A DNA stretch of 64,000 nucleotides from an uncultured Aquimarina sp. (GTDB taxonomy: Bacteria; Bacteroidota; Bacteroidia; Flavobacteriales; Flavobacteriaceae), in assembly GCA_947500505.1 (NCBI GenBank), contig CANMSL010000006.1, forward strand, positions 124,001-188,000, written 5' to 3'. Position numbers and translations under genes: made by a program. Within the stretch, counting starts at the first letter, position 1. Each line of letters starts with the position of its first letter. Below are positions 10,390-20,536 of the stretch, in pieces. The notes beneath the pieces are model-generated. The model ran no database searches. It saw only the letters and a program-made list of their open reading frames with translations, and was not told where the DNA came from.

Positions 10390-11568
10390 ATGAAGAGAAC
10401 TATATTATTTTTTATTGTACCCCTATTCATTGCTAATCTTTCTTGTAAAAATAAAGAACAAAATAAACCTATTCACAATTATACTAGTAAGAGTAGTACA
10501 TCTTTTATGCTAAAATTTTTGGATAATAAGGATACTCAAAAACTGTTATACGATAGTATCGTATATGGCAGCAAGTGTAAAGTTTCTATTAAAACAATAG
10601 AAAATAGACCCGCACTGGAAATAAAAACGAGTAAAGAATTTTCTGATGCTTTTGTAGATCTCAAAAAACTTTTTGGTCATACCATAAATTTCGAGAAAGC
10701 CAGATATTTAAGTATGAGCTTATTTGTTCCGGACCAAAGTTGGATAAGTGCTTTAAAATTAAATTTCAAAGACTCTATAGGCAATTTTGGAGGCTGTCCG
10801 GAAATAGCGAATAACTTTTATGGTAATTATAACAGATGGTTCGACATTGTTGTCGATATGAAGAAGCTTACACCACGTTTTAAGAATTGGCACGGTGATG
10901 GTAACCCTTTATCAAATACCTCATTATTATCTTTAAACCCATATAATGCGCATCAGGCAGACAGTTCGGTCATCTATATTAATAATATCAGTCTTACTAA
11001 CACAAAGCCTTCAGGTGATTACTTGACCTCTTTAGTTAAACCTGTAGATAGTATTCAGAATATTCCCTTTAAAATGGATTTTGATAATCCTGCTTTTCTG
11101 AGACAGTTAATGGCATATAGGAGTTTTGAATCCTCTTACCAGGCAATGTCTAAAAATATAGCTGGAAACAATACAATGGCGATCAGACTTAAAGGAAATT
11201 TAGAAAATAATAATATTGCTTTTTTACCAATATTAGATAAAGTTACAGGTCATCCTGTAGATTTCACAAAGATAAAAAGAATATATTTTTCATATTTTAT
11301 TACAGAAGATAGTGATGATTTTGATGGAATGTGGTTATATCTTACTACCGAACATTGGAACGATATTTTATTAGACAAAAAATTTTATAGTGATTATAAA
11401 AAAGGAATTTGGGAAAAAGTTAGCATTGACATAAATGATTTAAATTTAGAACAAATCAAAGGAGATGATCCTGTGCTACCAAACGTTTACGAATTACGGA
11501 TTAATGTCAATTATTTTCCTAAAAAAAAGAATATAGAAATGTGGATTGATGATTTTGGATGGGAATAA
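10390..11568 (+). CDS. Predicted lipoprotein of unknown function (glycan-binding-like, beta-rich)
   Basis: Lipobox-like N-terminus (IANLSCKNK); located between GH9 and GH/CBM genes. Confidence 0.6.
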   Translation: MKRTILFFIVPLFIANLSCKNKEQNKPIHNYTSKSSTSFMLKFLDNKDTQKLLYDSIVYGSKCKVSIKTIENRPALEIKTSKEFSDAFVDLKKLFGHTINFEKARYLSMSLFVPDQSWISALKLNFKDSIGNFGGCPEIANNFYGNYNRWFDIVVDMKKLTPRFKNWHGDGNPLSNTSLLSLNPYNAHQADSSVIYINNISLTNTKPSGDYLTSLVKPVDSIQNIPFKMDFDNPAFLRQLMAYRSFESSYQAMSKNIAGNNTMAIRLKGNLENNNIAFLPILDKVTGHPVDFTKIKRIYFSYFITEDSDDFDGMWLYLTTEHWNDILLDKKFYSDYKKGIWEKVSIDINDLNLEQIKGDDPVLPNVYELRINVNYFPKKKNIEMWIDDFGWE

Positions 11569-11603
11569 AACAATTTTAAAAGAAACCTAAATAACTGATT
11601 ATT

Positions 11604-12323
11604 ATGTCATTCTTCCTCAAAACAATGAGCGTTATTTGTTGTGCAATATGTCTTTTATCTTTTCAAAAGAGTAAAGGACAAGAAAAACAAAAATCTGAAA
11701 ATAACATTGCAAATGTAGTAAAAACTGAAAAGGTGCCAATTATTGACGGTAAATTAGATGAACTATGGAAAGCGTCAAAAGTTTATCAAATAGACAATTT
11801 GATTGATGGACAAATAACAGACGATGAAGACCTTAAAGCAGAATGGCGTACCCTTTGGTCACGTACTCATTTATATCTCTTTGTTACCGTAGTGGATGAT
11901 AAAAAATTAATGGATAGTCCTGGACATAGTTATTTGGACGATCAAATAGAATTGTTCTTTACTTCCGATAACAAAAAACCTAAGAGCTATTTCGAACCAC
12001 CCACTACCAATACATTTGCATACGAAAACCCCAGAAATGAAAAAAGTTTTGAATCTCATAAGGGCAAAGCAAATCATATAGAGGTAAAAGCCGAAACACC
12101 AACCGGGTGGACACTGGAAATAGCCATTCCGTTTTCTGACTGGAATATTGATCCTTACAACGGTTATAAAATAGGCCTGGATGTACAAGTTAATGACGAT
12201 GACGATCCTACAGACCAAGGCAAGCGTGATGCAAAAATTTCTTGGAATTCTCTGACCGATGTAGATGGAGGTGTTGCTTTTAATCCTCGTTTACAAGGAA
12301 CAGCTATTTTTATAGATAAATAA
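11604..12323 (+). CDS. Secreted CBM9-like carbohydrate-binding protein
   Basis: VPIIDGKLDELWKASKVYQIDNLIDG... WRTLWSRTHLYLFVTVVDDKKLMDSPGHSYLDDQIELFF; GWTLEIAIPFSDW pattern of CBM9-type proteins. Confidence 0.75.
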   Translation: MSFFLKTMSVICCAICLLSFQKSKGQEKQKSENNIANVVKTEKVPIIDGKLDELWKASKVYQIDNLIDGQITDDEDLKAEWRTLWSRTHLYLFVTVVDDKKLMDSPGHSYLDDQIELFFTSDNKKPKSYFEPPTTNTFAYENPRNEKSFESHKGKANHIEVKAETPTGWTLEIAIPFSDWNIDPYNGYKIGLDVQVNDDDDPTDQGKRDAKISWNSLTDVDGGVAFNPRLQGTAIFIDK

Positions 12324-12339
12324 TTAAATGTAGCGAACA

Positions 12340-13830
12340 ATGAAACACCTATTAGCTACTTTACTAATAATTAATCTTTTATCCTGTAATTCAAAAAAGC
12401 AGGATATTAGTACGTCTGTACCCGTAGAAGGACCTGTTCAATTGCATCCTGAAAATCCACATTATTTTTTATACAAGGGTAAACCATTGGCACTAATATC
12501 TTCAGCAGAACATTATGGAGCACTGATCAACCTCGATTTCGATTATCAAAAATACCTCAAAACCCTGGCAGCAGATGGGATGAATTACACCAGAATTTTT
12601 ACAGGTACTTATTATGAAATTCAGGGCGAAAGTTTCGGGATTAAAAAAAATACCCTTGCACCGGATAAAGATAAAATTTGTACTCCCTGGATAACCGTTA
12701 AAACTGACCCTCAAGAAGAATTAAAATATGATCTTTCTCGATGGAATGAAAACTATTTTAAACGCCTTAAGGATTTTATGACCATCGCTACAAAGTATAA
12801 CATTATTGTTGAAGTCACCTTATTTTCTTCTATCTATCGTGAGGAACACTGGGACATCAACCCCCAGAATCCTAAAAACACAATAAATCTTACTGAAAGC
12901 ATTACTCGTTTTAATGCGCATACTCTTAATAATGGCAAACTTTTAAGTTATCAGATCGATTTTGTAAAAAAAATGGTGAACGAGCTTCATACATTTGATA
13001 ATTTATTTTTTGAGATTCAAAATGAACCTTGGTCTGATAATGGTTTTCCTGTTTATAATATTATGAATAAAGAAAATCTTAATCCAAAAGACTGGGAATT
13101 AAAAGCTGATTTTGCAACAGAAGAAGCGATGCTATGGCAAGAAAAATTAACTTCTGTGATTAAAGAAGAAGAGCGTAAATTGAACACTAAACACTTGATT
13201 GCCCAAAACTACACTAATTTTAAAGCACCGATTCCTGAAGTAAACGAAGATATCTCCATCATTAATTTTCATTATGCATGGCCAGAAGCAGTAAGATGGA
13301 ATTATCATTACAACAAAGTCATAGGATTTGATGAGACAGGTTTTGCAGGTTCGGAAGACGAAGTGTATAGAAGACAGGCGTGGCAGTTTATGCTCAGTGG
13401 CGGTGGATTATACAACAATCTCGATTACTCATTTTATGTAGGAAATGAAGACGGGTTAGGAGAAAACGATGCTCCGGGAGGAGGCGGAAAAGCATTGCGA
13501 AAACAATTAAAAATTTTGTCAGACTTCTTACATAGTTTTCAGTTGCATAAACTATCTCCTAATTTAGGGTGTATTAAAAGCTCTAAAGGTATGATACCAT
13601 ACGTTGTATCTGATCAAAATACTGCGTATGCTATATATCTAAGAGCTATTGGCATCAAAAATGCAAAATTAGAATTAAAGACAGGCGACGGTAATTTTAG
13701 GATAGAAATGATAGACCCTATAAACGGAAAATCAAATGCACCTTCTATTGTTGAATCTAAAGAAGGTATTCTAACAATAACATTAGATATCCCTGATAGT
13801 GAGTTGGCTTTGAAAGTTACAAAGGAATAA
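12340..13830 (+). CDS. Lipoprotein glycoside hydrolase, TIM-barrel (cellulase-superfamily-like)
   Basis: NLLSCNSKKQ lipobox; DGMNYTRIFTGTYYE, NLFFEIQNEPWSD acid/base-like motif, VIGFDETGFAG. Confidence 0.75.
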   Translation: MKHLLATLLIINLLSCNSKKQDISTSVPVEGPVQLHPENPHYFLYKGKPLALISSAEHYGALINLDFDYQKYLKTLAADGMNYTRIFTGTYYEIQGESFGIKKNTLAPDKDKICTPWITVKTDPQEELKYDLSRWNENYFKRLKDFMTIATKYNIIVEVTLFSSIYREEHWDINPQNPKNTINLTESITRFNAHTLNNGKLLSYQIDFVKKMVNELHTFDNLFFEIQNEPWSDNGFPVYNIMNKENLNPKDWELKADFATEEAMLWQEKLTSVIKEEERKLNTKHLIAQNYTNFKAPIPEVNEDISIINFHYAWPEAVRWNYHYNKVIGFDETGFAGSEDEVYRRQAWQFMLSGGGLYNNLDYSFYVGNEDGLGENDAPGGGGKALRKQLKILSDFLHSFQLHKLSPNLGCIKSSKGMIPYVVSDQNTAYAIYLRAIGIKNAKLELKTGDGNFRIEMIDPINGKSNAPSIVESKEGILTITLDIPDSELALKVTKE

Positions 13831-13931
13831 TATCAACTAATTGCTAAAGTATTTTTAAAGGCACATTCAGTAGTATATAAATCTAGCACTTGTGCCTTTT
13901 TAGGAAAGCAAACTTGTAAGTACCACAATAG

Positions 13932-13972
13932 AAAGGGTGAATTCTTCAGTAATTAATTGGAATTCACCCTTT
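13932..13972. terminator. Inverted repeat between convergent genes, probable bidirectional terminator
   Basis: aaagggtgaattc ... gaattcacccttt (13-nt perfect arms) followed by a T-rich run. Confidence 0.7.
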
Positions 13973-13996
13973 TTATAATTAAACGCTAAATAAATT

Positions 13997-15238
13997 TTAG
14001 TTCTTTATTATTAAGGTTACTGTTTCATTATTAATTTTGAATATATAAAGACCCTCATTAAATTTAGAGATATCTAATACTTCATAACCAGAAGTAATGA
14101 TTTTCTGCATTACCTTTCTTCCGGTACTATCATAGATCTTTAACGCATCACCCCTTTTAGAGCCAGAAATAATAACATCATTTTTTGTCGGGTTAGGGTA
14201 GAGTTTTATTTTAGCAATAGTATTAGCAACATTAATGCTATTTTTAATATCAGAAGAATCTTCACAATTGGGATCACAAGGTGTTTTGTTCGACCAAACC
14301 TCAAAATCATCCCAGAACATTACCAGAGGAGCACCTTTTGCTTCTACCTGCTCAATTAATTCCTTATTAGTATATAATTTCATGGTAGCCCAACTATCAA
14401 ATCCGCTTGGGTAATCATTATTGGGTGATTGTGTGGCATTATGAACATCAAAAACTACTTGTTTATCTTCTCCATCGGGTTGTATGGACATATAAAACCT
14501 TCCATTGTCTTTATCTCCTTGTTTAGCATAGTATTCGTAAGTCACCCATTGGTTAAGTGGTACAGGGATGGCAGTATTATTAATATTCCAATCAGTTATA
14601 TACTTACCTCCGCCATTAGTATGACTAGCTGTCAATCTCCAAAACAAATTATCTACGGGGCCCTTCTCATTTTTATAGTAATTTAAACTAATCCTGGAAC
14701 GTTTACCTTCACTTTTATTTATATCAGTCCAAAGCTCCATAGGCATAAGCCAAGTAAAACTCATATCAATATCTTTTACTTTGGCCCAAGTATAATTAGG
14801 TAAGAAAACCCGAACTTTACTATAGACTTCTTTTACATTATCCTGTAAATATAGCGCTGCCTGAATTCTCCCTCTACCATAATCGTTACTATTAGCTTCT
14901 TTAATATAATACTTCAATACTTTTCCGGCATTATTACCGGTGGGATCATTAATAAGACGTGCATACCGCATACTATCATCACCGCCTCCATATCTGACTT
15001 TAAATGCTCTTATATGATCATTATTCTCAAGATCTCCAATCCAATTGTTTTTATCAGGAAGTGATTCATCTATTCCTTTAATATCAAACCAATCTCCTTC
15101 AGCATCTGGTTTAGTCAAACGCGTTTTTGGTTCAAATCCTGATCGAAAAATAAGTTTTGCTTCAGATTCTTGTGCACAAACTAACTTAAAAATGAATACA
15201 TTAGTGAGGATCAACAGTATGATTTTAGTTTTTCTCAT
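13997..15238 (-). CDS. Secreted jelly-roll (concanavalin/polysaccharide-lyase-like) protein with T9SS type A sorting domain
   Basis: Signal peptide; RIQAALYLQDNVKEVYSKVRVFLP, PLNQWVTYEYYAKQGD, MFWDDFEVWS resemble lyase-like beta-sandwich proteins; KLYPNPTKND...GLYIFKI C-terminus. Confidence 0.6.
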   Translation of the reverse strand: MRKTKIILLILTNVFIFKLVCAQESEAKLIFRSGFEPKTRLTKPDAEGDWFDIKGIDESLPDKNNWIGDLENNDHIRAFKVRYGGGDDSMRYARLINDPTGNNAGKVLKYYIKEANSNDYGRGRIQAALYLQDNVKEVYSKVRVFLPNYTWAKVKDIDMSFTWLMPMELWTDINKSEGKRSRISLNYYKNEKGPVDNLFWRLTASHTNGGGKYITDWNINNTAIPVPLNQWVTYEYYAKQGDKDNGRFYMSIQPDGEDKQVVFDVHNATQSPNNDYPSGFDSWATMKLYTNKELIEQVEAKGAPLVMFWDDFEVWSNKTPCDPNCEDSSDIKNSINVANTIAKIKLYPNPTKNDVIISGSKRGDALKIYDSTGRKVMQKIITSGYEVLDISKFNEGLYIFKINNETVTLIIKN

Positions 15239-15497
15239 GGCTAATTTTTAGTTTTCCGGCGAAAATATTCGTTTTTACATCTTAAAAAAAACAGACAGGA
15301 AAAATCTTAGCGAAATGTTATTTTCATATTAAACATTGATTATATTTAGTTATTAATTAGTCTCTTTCACTTTCTTAAAGGTATAAACAAGCAAATTCGC
15401 GTATTGAGAATCAGGACTATAAAAATAACTAGATACTAAATAAACTAATGAACTACAATGAGTAATGAATCTGGTTTTGTACTTAATACTACAAGAC

Positions 15498-16880
15498 TCA
15501 AAAACCGTTCTTTTTCATAACTTCTTTATACCAAAGTGCTGAGCTCTTAGGGGTTCGCTCCAAAGTTTCATAATCTACGTAATGTATCCCAAAACGTTTC
15601 GAATATCCAAGAGCCCACTCAAAATTATCCATAAATGACCAGACAAAGTATCCTTTTAAGTTCACTCCATTTTGTATAGCCTGATGACAGGCTTTTAGAT
15701 ACCCTTCTATATATTCTTTCCGTACCGTATCATCTACGGAGCCATTTATCAATTCATCATCTAAAGCGCAACCGTTTTCAGTAATAAATAAGGCAGGATT
15801 ATCATAGCGATCACTGATCCATTCTAAAAGTTTCTGACATCCCCAAGGAATAATTGCCCAATTCATTGTGGTCATTTGCCAACTTGGATCAGCTGTAAGC
15901 TGTACATACTGATCTTCAAAAATACCTCCATTACCGTACACCTCATTTTGCACATCACTACTTTCATCCACGGCTGATGCATAAAGTCCCGTATAATGAT
16001 TCAGGCCAAAGAAATCCGAGGAACCTTTAATCATCATTTTGTCTTCATCTGTAAACTTTGGTAACCGATCCCCTACTCTTTCTTTCATCACTTCCGGATA
16101 ATCACCAAAATAGATGGGGTCAGCAAACCATCCTATAAAAAACTCTAAAGACCGCTGGGCAGCATCTTTGTCTGATTTAGAATCAGAAAGAGGTTCTCTC
16201 CAATCACAATTATTCGTAATCCCGATATTGCCTTTCTGTATCGACCGGTATCTTTCTCGATATAAGCGAACCGCTTTACCATGCGCTCTCAATAATTGAT
16301 GTGCCACTTCATAGGGTTCACTTTTAGATTTCCTTCCTGGTGCAAAAACACCTTCTCCATGACCTAAAATAGCAACTACCCAAGGTTCGTTTAATGTAAT
16401 CCAGTTTTTAACACGATCTCCAAAATGACTGAAACAGATATCAGCATATTTTTCGAAAAAATCCGCAGTTTCAGGATTCAACCATCCATCCTTTTCGGTT
16501 TGTAATGCCAAAGGTAGGTCCCAATGATAAAGAGTGATCCACGGCTCTATCCCGTATTTTAGAAGTTCATCGATCAAATTAGAATAAAATTGAATTCCTT
16601 CTGGGTTAACAGATCCTTGTCCGTCAGGCTGAATACGGCTCCAGGATATAGAGAATCGATATGCTTTTAATCCTAAATCAGCCATTAGTTTTACATCCTC
16701 TTTGTATTTGTGATAATGATCGCAGGCTATATCTCCTGTTTGCCCGTTATGTGTCCTTCCGGGTGTATGCGCATGCGCATCCCAGATGCTCCAAGCTCTT
16801 CCTCCTTCTGTTACAGCTCCTTCTATTTGATAACTGGAAGTTGCTGACCCCCATATAAAGTCTTTAGGAAATTTTATCAT
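15498..16880 (-). CDS. GH1 beta-glucosidase (cytoplasmic)
   Basis: FPKDFIWGSATSSYQIEGAVTEGGRAWSIWD; WITLNEPW; LFITENGCA. Confidence 0.96.
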   Translation of the reverse strand: MIKFPKDFIWGSATSSYQIEGAVTEGGRAWSIWDAHAHTPGRTHNGQTGDIACDHYHKYKEDVKLMADLGLKAYRFSISWSRIQPDGQGSVNPEGIQFYSNLIDELLKYGIEPWITLYHWDLPLALQTEKDGWLNPETADFFEKYADICFSHFGDRVKNWITLNEPWVVAILGHGEGVFAPGRKSKSEPYEVAHQLLRAHGKAVRLYRERYRSIQKGNIGITNNCDWREPLSDSKSDKDAAQRSLEFFIGWFADPIYFGDYPEVMKERVGDRLPKFTDEDKMMIKGSSDFFGLNHYTGLYASAVDESSDVQNEVYGNGGIFEDQYVQLTADPSWQMTTMNWAIIPWGCQKLLEWISDRYDNPALFITENGCALDDELINGSVDDTVRKEYIEGYLKACHQAIQNGVNLKGYFVWSFMDNFEWALGYSKRFGIHYVDYETLERTPKSSALWYKEVMKKNGF

Positions 16881-16891
16881 TATTTTAAAAA

Positions 16892-17995
16892 TTAATCTTT
16901 TAGAATGTTATTTTGGGTAAAAAACTTAAATATAGTTGTAGTTCTATACACCTGATCTTTTTTAAGTATCACAGAAGGAAACTCAGAACGGTTAGGACTA
17001 TCCGGAAAATATTGGGGTTCTATGCAAAAGGCTCCATGGGGAAAATATTCCTTACCTTCTTTACCAAGTACTGGAGAGTTTATATGATTTGTGGTATAAA
17101 ACTGAAAACCAGGTTTATCTGTATACACTGCCATTACCCTTTTACTAATTGGTTCGTATACTTTGGCCGCTAAATTCAGGTTTTGTTTTTTAACTGAATC
17201 AATCATTAAGTTATGGTCATATCCATTAGCAAATTGTATTTGTTCATGTGCATCATTCAAATGATCCCCTATTCTTTTGGGCTGTCTAAAATCTAACGGA
17301 GTATTAGCAACGGAACCGATTTCGCCTGTGGGAATCATATTTTTATCTATAACCGTATAGTAACTGGAATTCATTCTAACCACGTGTTCGTAGATTGTTC
17401 CATTACCTGCTCCTCTTAAATTAAAATAGGAATGATTAGTAAGATTGACTATAGTATTTTGATCAGAAACAGCCTCATAATTTATTTTAATTTCATTCTC
17501 ATCTGTCAATTCGTAAACGACCTTAACCTCCAGATTACCGGGATATCCTTCTTCCAGATGTTTTGAAACATAGGTGAATATAATTTTTTGACTATTGATT
17601 TGATGAGCATTCCAGATAACATTGTTAAACCCTAACTCACCCCCGTGTAATTGATTTTTACCCTCATTAATTGTTAATTTATACGATTTTTGTCCTATAA
17701 AAAAACTTCCGTTGCTGATTCTGTTTGCGTATCTTCCTATGATTGCACCAATATATTTTTCATCAGATGAAATATAGTCACCAATGGTAGAGAAACCAAA
17801 TACTACATCGCAGAACTCTCCTTTTTCATTGGGAACCATTAGAGATACTAAACGTTGTCCATAATTGGTAAAGGCTGCTTCGATTCCGTTGTTATTGCTT
17901 AGTACAAAAAGTTTGGTTTTTTGATGATTTATCGTACTTTCAAAGTCCTGGAATTTTAATCCTGACCTGGTGATAGTCCTATTTGCATTTAACAT
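16892..17995 (-). CDS. galM: Aldose 1-epimerase
   Basis: IGAIIGRYANRISNGSF, NLTNHSYFNL, YDHNLMID, FYTTNHI, FCIEPQYFPDSPN. Confidence 0.93.
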   Translation of the reverse strand: MLNANRTITRSGLKFQDFESTINHQKTKLFVLSNNNGIEAAFTNYGQRLVSLMVPNEKGEFCDVVFGFSTIGDYISSDEKYIGAIIGRYANRISNGSFFIGQKSYKLTINEGKNQLHGGELGFNNVIWNAHQINSQKIIFTYVSKHLEEGYPGNLEVKVVYELTDENEIKINYEAVSDQNTIVNLTNHSYFNLRGAGNGTIYEHVVRMNSSYYTVIDKNMIPTGEIGSVANTPLDFRQPKRIGDHLNDAHEQIQFANGYDHNLMIDSVKKQNLNLAAKVYEPISKRVMAVYTDKPGFQFYTTNHINSPVLGKEGKEYFPHGAFCIEPQYFPDSPNRSEFPSVILKKDQVYRTTTIFKFFTQNNILKD

Positions 17996-18370
17996 AAGCT
18001 TATCTAATCTATCCGATTACTATTTAAATCTGATTTATGGATGTTTCTTCAGAAAAGAAATAAATTGTTCTATGCAAGTAAGGAATTAGATATTTTTTAT
18101 AATGGTCTTATTTTATCATTTTTCTATTGTAAAAATGCAATTTTCCGTCGTTCTTGTGTGTACTTACTTTTGTAACTTGAATTTTGGATCAAACACAAGA
18201 TTTTTGACATAAAAGCAGAAAATTTAGCAAGCTAAATCATTTAAATTTAAATGTATAACTCAATAATTTTACTATGATTTCCAGCTTTGGAGTTACTGGT
18301 TTTTTGTCAAATCGACATCTAGCACCTAAAATCAAAAAGAAAGGAAACATACATTAACTCATATATGACA

Positions 18371-18636
18371 ACCCGTTGTGCATTTTGATTTTTTTATATT
18401 CAAAATTCGTCGATTCGAGTGCTTCGACCAAAAGAAGAAGTGCTTGTCTGGCCGAAGTGCCAGGTAGATATCGAGAATAGGATTTCGAATCAAAAAAAGA
18501 TATTCTCGATACTCCGCTTTAGGCAGACGGGCTGGCTAATTTTCCTTCATTTTATTTTGGAAAATTACTTGAATCTACCTGGCGTGGTAGACAGGTTGAC
18601 GCTTTTTAAACATTTCTTTCAAAATGCACAAGGGGT
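18371..18636. repeat. Nested inverted-repeat element (MITE/REP-like) in an intergenic region
   Basis: Outer arms acccgttgtgcattttga (18371-18388) / tcaaaatgcacaaggggt (18619-18636), 17/18 complementary; inner arms gccaggtagat (18459) / atctacctggc (18573), tatcgagaata (18469) / tattctcgata (18501), attttcc (18539) / ggaaaat (18559). Confidence 0.6.
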
Positions 18637-19006
18637 ATATGATAGCCAATAGTTAGAAAAAGAGCAGTCATTAAAATTATTAATGATATCTTGAAAAATG
18701 TTTATCTAATGAACATACAATGCACAGGGGTTTTGATAATTTTATAATCAACTCTATCTCAAGTTTGATCGCTTACTCACTTATCCAACTAAACCTTATA
18801 TTAAAGTTGATAATTTATAGATATATATTGCTCAAGTAGTAATCAAAGAGATAGAAACATCGATCGTTGTTCTAAATCAGTAGAAGCAGCTTGATGACCA
18901 TTAGGATTGGAAAGAAGAAATGATCAAGTATGGTTTCTTTTAATTTTACTTTCCTAAATCAATGAAATTAATTCTGATTTGGATTTAGTTGTTTTCAAAA
19001 AAAGTA

Positions 19007-20536
19007 TTAAGGTTTTTTCTGATAAACCCGAACATAATCCACTTCTAAAACCTGCGGAAGCTTGTTATCTTCGATATCAAAACCAGGCCAATTGCCACCT
19101 ACAGCAAAATTAACAATGAGGAAAAAAGGTTGATTAAATGGCCAGTTTTCTGTAGTTTTCCGATCAGGCGCATACGTATAATAGTTTAGATCATTTATAA
19201 AAAACCGTATCTTTTCTTCATCCCATTCAATAGCGTAGTTATGAAAATTCGTTGAAGCTGTATTTACCTTTAGTCCACCAGAAAAAGGATGATTACCACT
19301 TGCCTCTTTCATATGTATAGTTCCATGTACAATGTTTTGCATTTTACCTATATGTTCCATTATGTCAATCTCTCCACAGGTAGGCCAACCTACCTCTTCA
19401 ATATTACTACCAAGCATCCACAAAGCCGGCCAGGTTCCTTTACCCTCCGGTAATTTTGCACGAAACTCAATTCTACCATATTGAAATTCTCTCTTTCCTT
19501 TAGAATTGATTCTTCCCGAAAAATATTTATCTCCCTTCTTTTTGGCAATAATTTTTAATTTTCCATCATTAACTGCTATAGTTCCTTGCTTGGCGTAGTA
19601 CTGCAGTTCGTTGTTTACCCATCCAGGCTTAGCTTCTCTAATGTTCCAATTTAAAGTATCTAGAGTATTACCTTCGAATTCATCATACCATATCAGTTTC
19701 CAGGAGTCTTTAGCAGAGTTTTGTTTACTTATTTTTTTTATAAAATTAATTAATAAAGGATATCCTGACTCCCTGATGTCGTGGCCATACCCCTTTAATT
19801 CATATAAAATAATATCCTTGTGCCCACATACTTTCATCATCCTTTGAAAATAAGCGTTCTCCTCATACCTACCCAAAAGTTCCAATTCTCTATCTCCGGT
19901 AATCAGAAGAAACGGAGGGGCTTGTGAGCGTACATGATATAGTGGTGCAAACTCATCGATTATAGGCTGCTTGCCACCAATTCCTTTTTCTTTTCTAATT
20001 GTAAAATGAGTAATTGTATGACCACTAAAAGGTATGACACCTGCAATATGATCAGCATCAATTTGGTGAGCTTTTAACCATTTTTTATCCATTGCGATCA
20101 TATTTGCAAGGTAGCCTCCTGCCGAATGACCGGAGACAAAAATCTGATCAGGATCACCTCCATAGCGTTCTATATTTTTGAAAACCCAGGCAACAGCTGC
20201 TGCCGCATCCTCTATAAAGGAAGGTTTCCGAACTTTAGGATATAATCTATAATTTGGAGAAACTACTAGCAGTCCTTGATTCTTCAGCCTTTCGGGAATA
20301 GATTTATCTCCTCCTTCTAATCCTCCACCATGAAACCATATGATCACCGGTAACTTTCTTAAGGCATTGGGATAATAAAGATCCAGGACGCATTTCTCTT
20401 TAAGGTACTCATTAGAGCTTTGTTTAAAATCCGTATAATAAAAGATATTGCTTTCTTGTTTATAAAACCCGTTTTCCTGACAAAAAAGGCTATTAAAAAA
20501 TAAACAACATAAAACTACATATAATCTGTTCATCAC
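19007..20536 (-). CDS. Bifunctional alpha/beta-hydrolase esterase (N-term) - GH16 beta-glucanase (C-term)
   Basis: IIWFHGGGLEGGDK oxyanion motif, VSGHSAGG nucleophile, GYGHD; then WKLIWYDEFEGNTLDTLNW, GEIDIMEHIG (ExDxxE of GH16), EVDYVRVYQ. Confidence 0.92.
   Translation of the reverse strand: MMNRLYVVLCCLFFNSLFCQENGFYKQESNIFYYTDFKQSSNEYLKEKCVLDLYYPNALRKLPVIIWFHGGGLEGGDKSIPERLKNQGLLVVSPNYRLYPKVRKPSFIEDAAAAVAWVFKNIERYGGDPDQIFVSGHSAGGYLANMIAMDKKWLKAHQIDADHIAGVIPFSGHTITHFTIRKEKGIGGKQPIIDEFAPLYHVRSQAPPFLLITGDRELELLGRYEENAYFQRMMKVCGHKDIILYELKGYGHDIRESGYPLLINFIKKISKQNSAKDSWKLIWYDEFEGNTLDTLNWNIREAKPGWVNNELQYYAKQGTIAVNDGKLKIIAKKKGDKYFSGRINSKGKREFQYGRIEFRAKLPEGKGTWPALWMLGSNIEEVGWPTCGEIDIMEHIGKMQNIVHGTIHMKEASGNHPFSGGLKVNTASTNFHNYAIEWDEEKIRFFINDLNYYTYAPDRKTTENWPFNQPFFLIVNFAVGGNWPGFDIEDNKLPQVLEVDYVRVYQKKP

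Noticed and set aside
18419-18652. 77-aa ORF
   Set aside because: Falls within the nested inverted-repeat element; no motif or upstream start signal.
18652-19007. Possible transposase remnant
   Set aside because: No frame keeps a recognisable transposase motif; no flanking terminal repeats beyond the element already listed.
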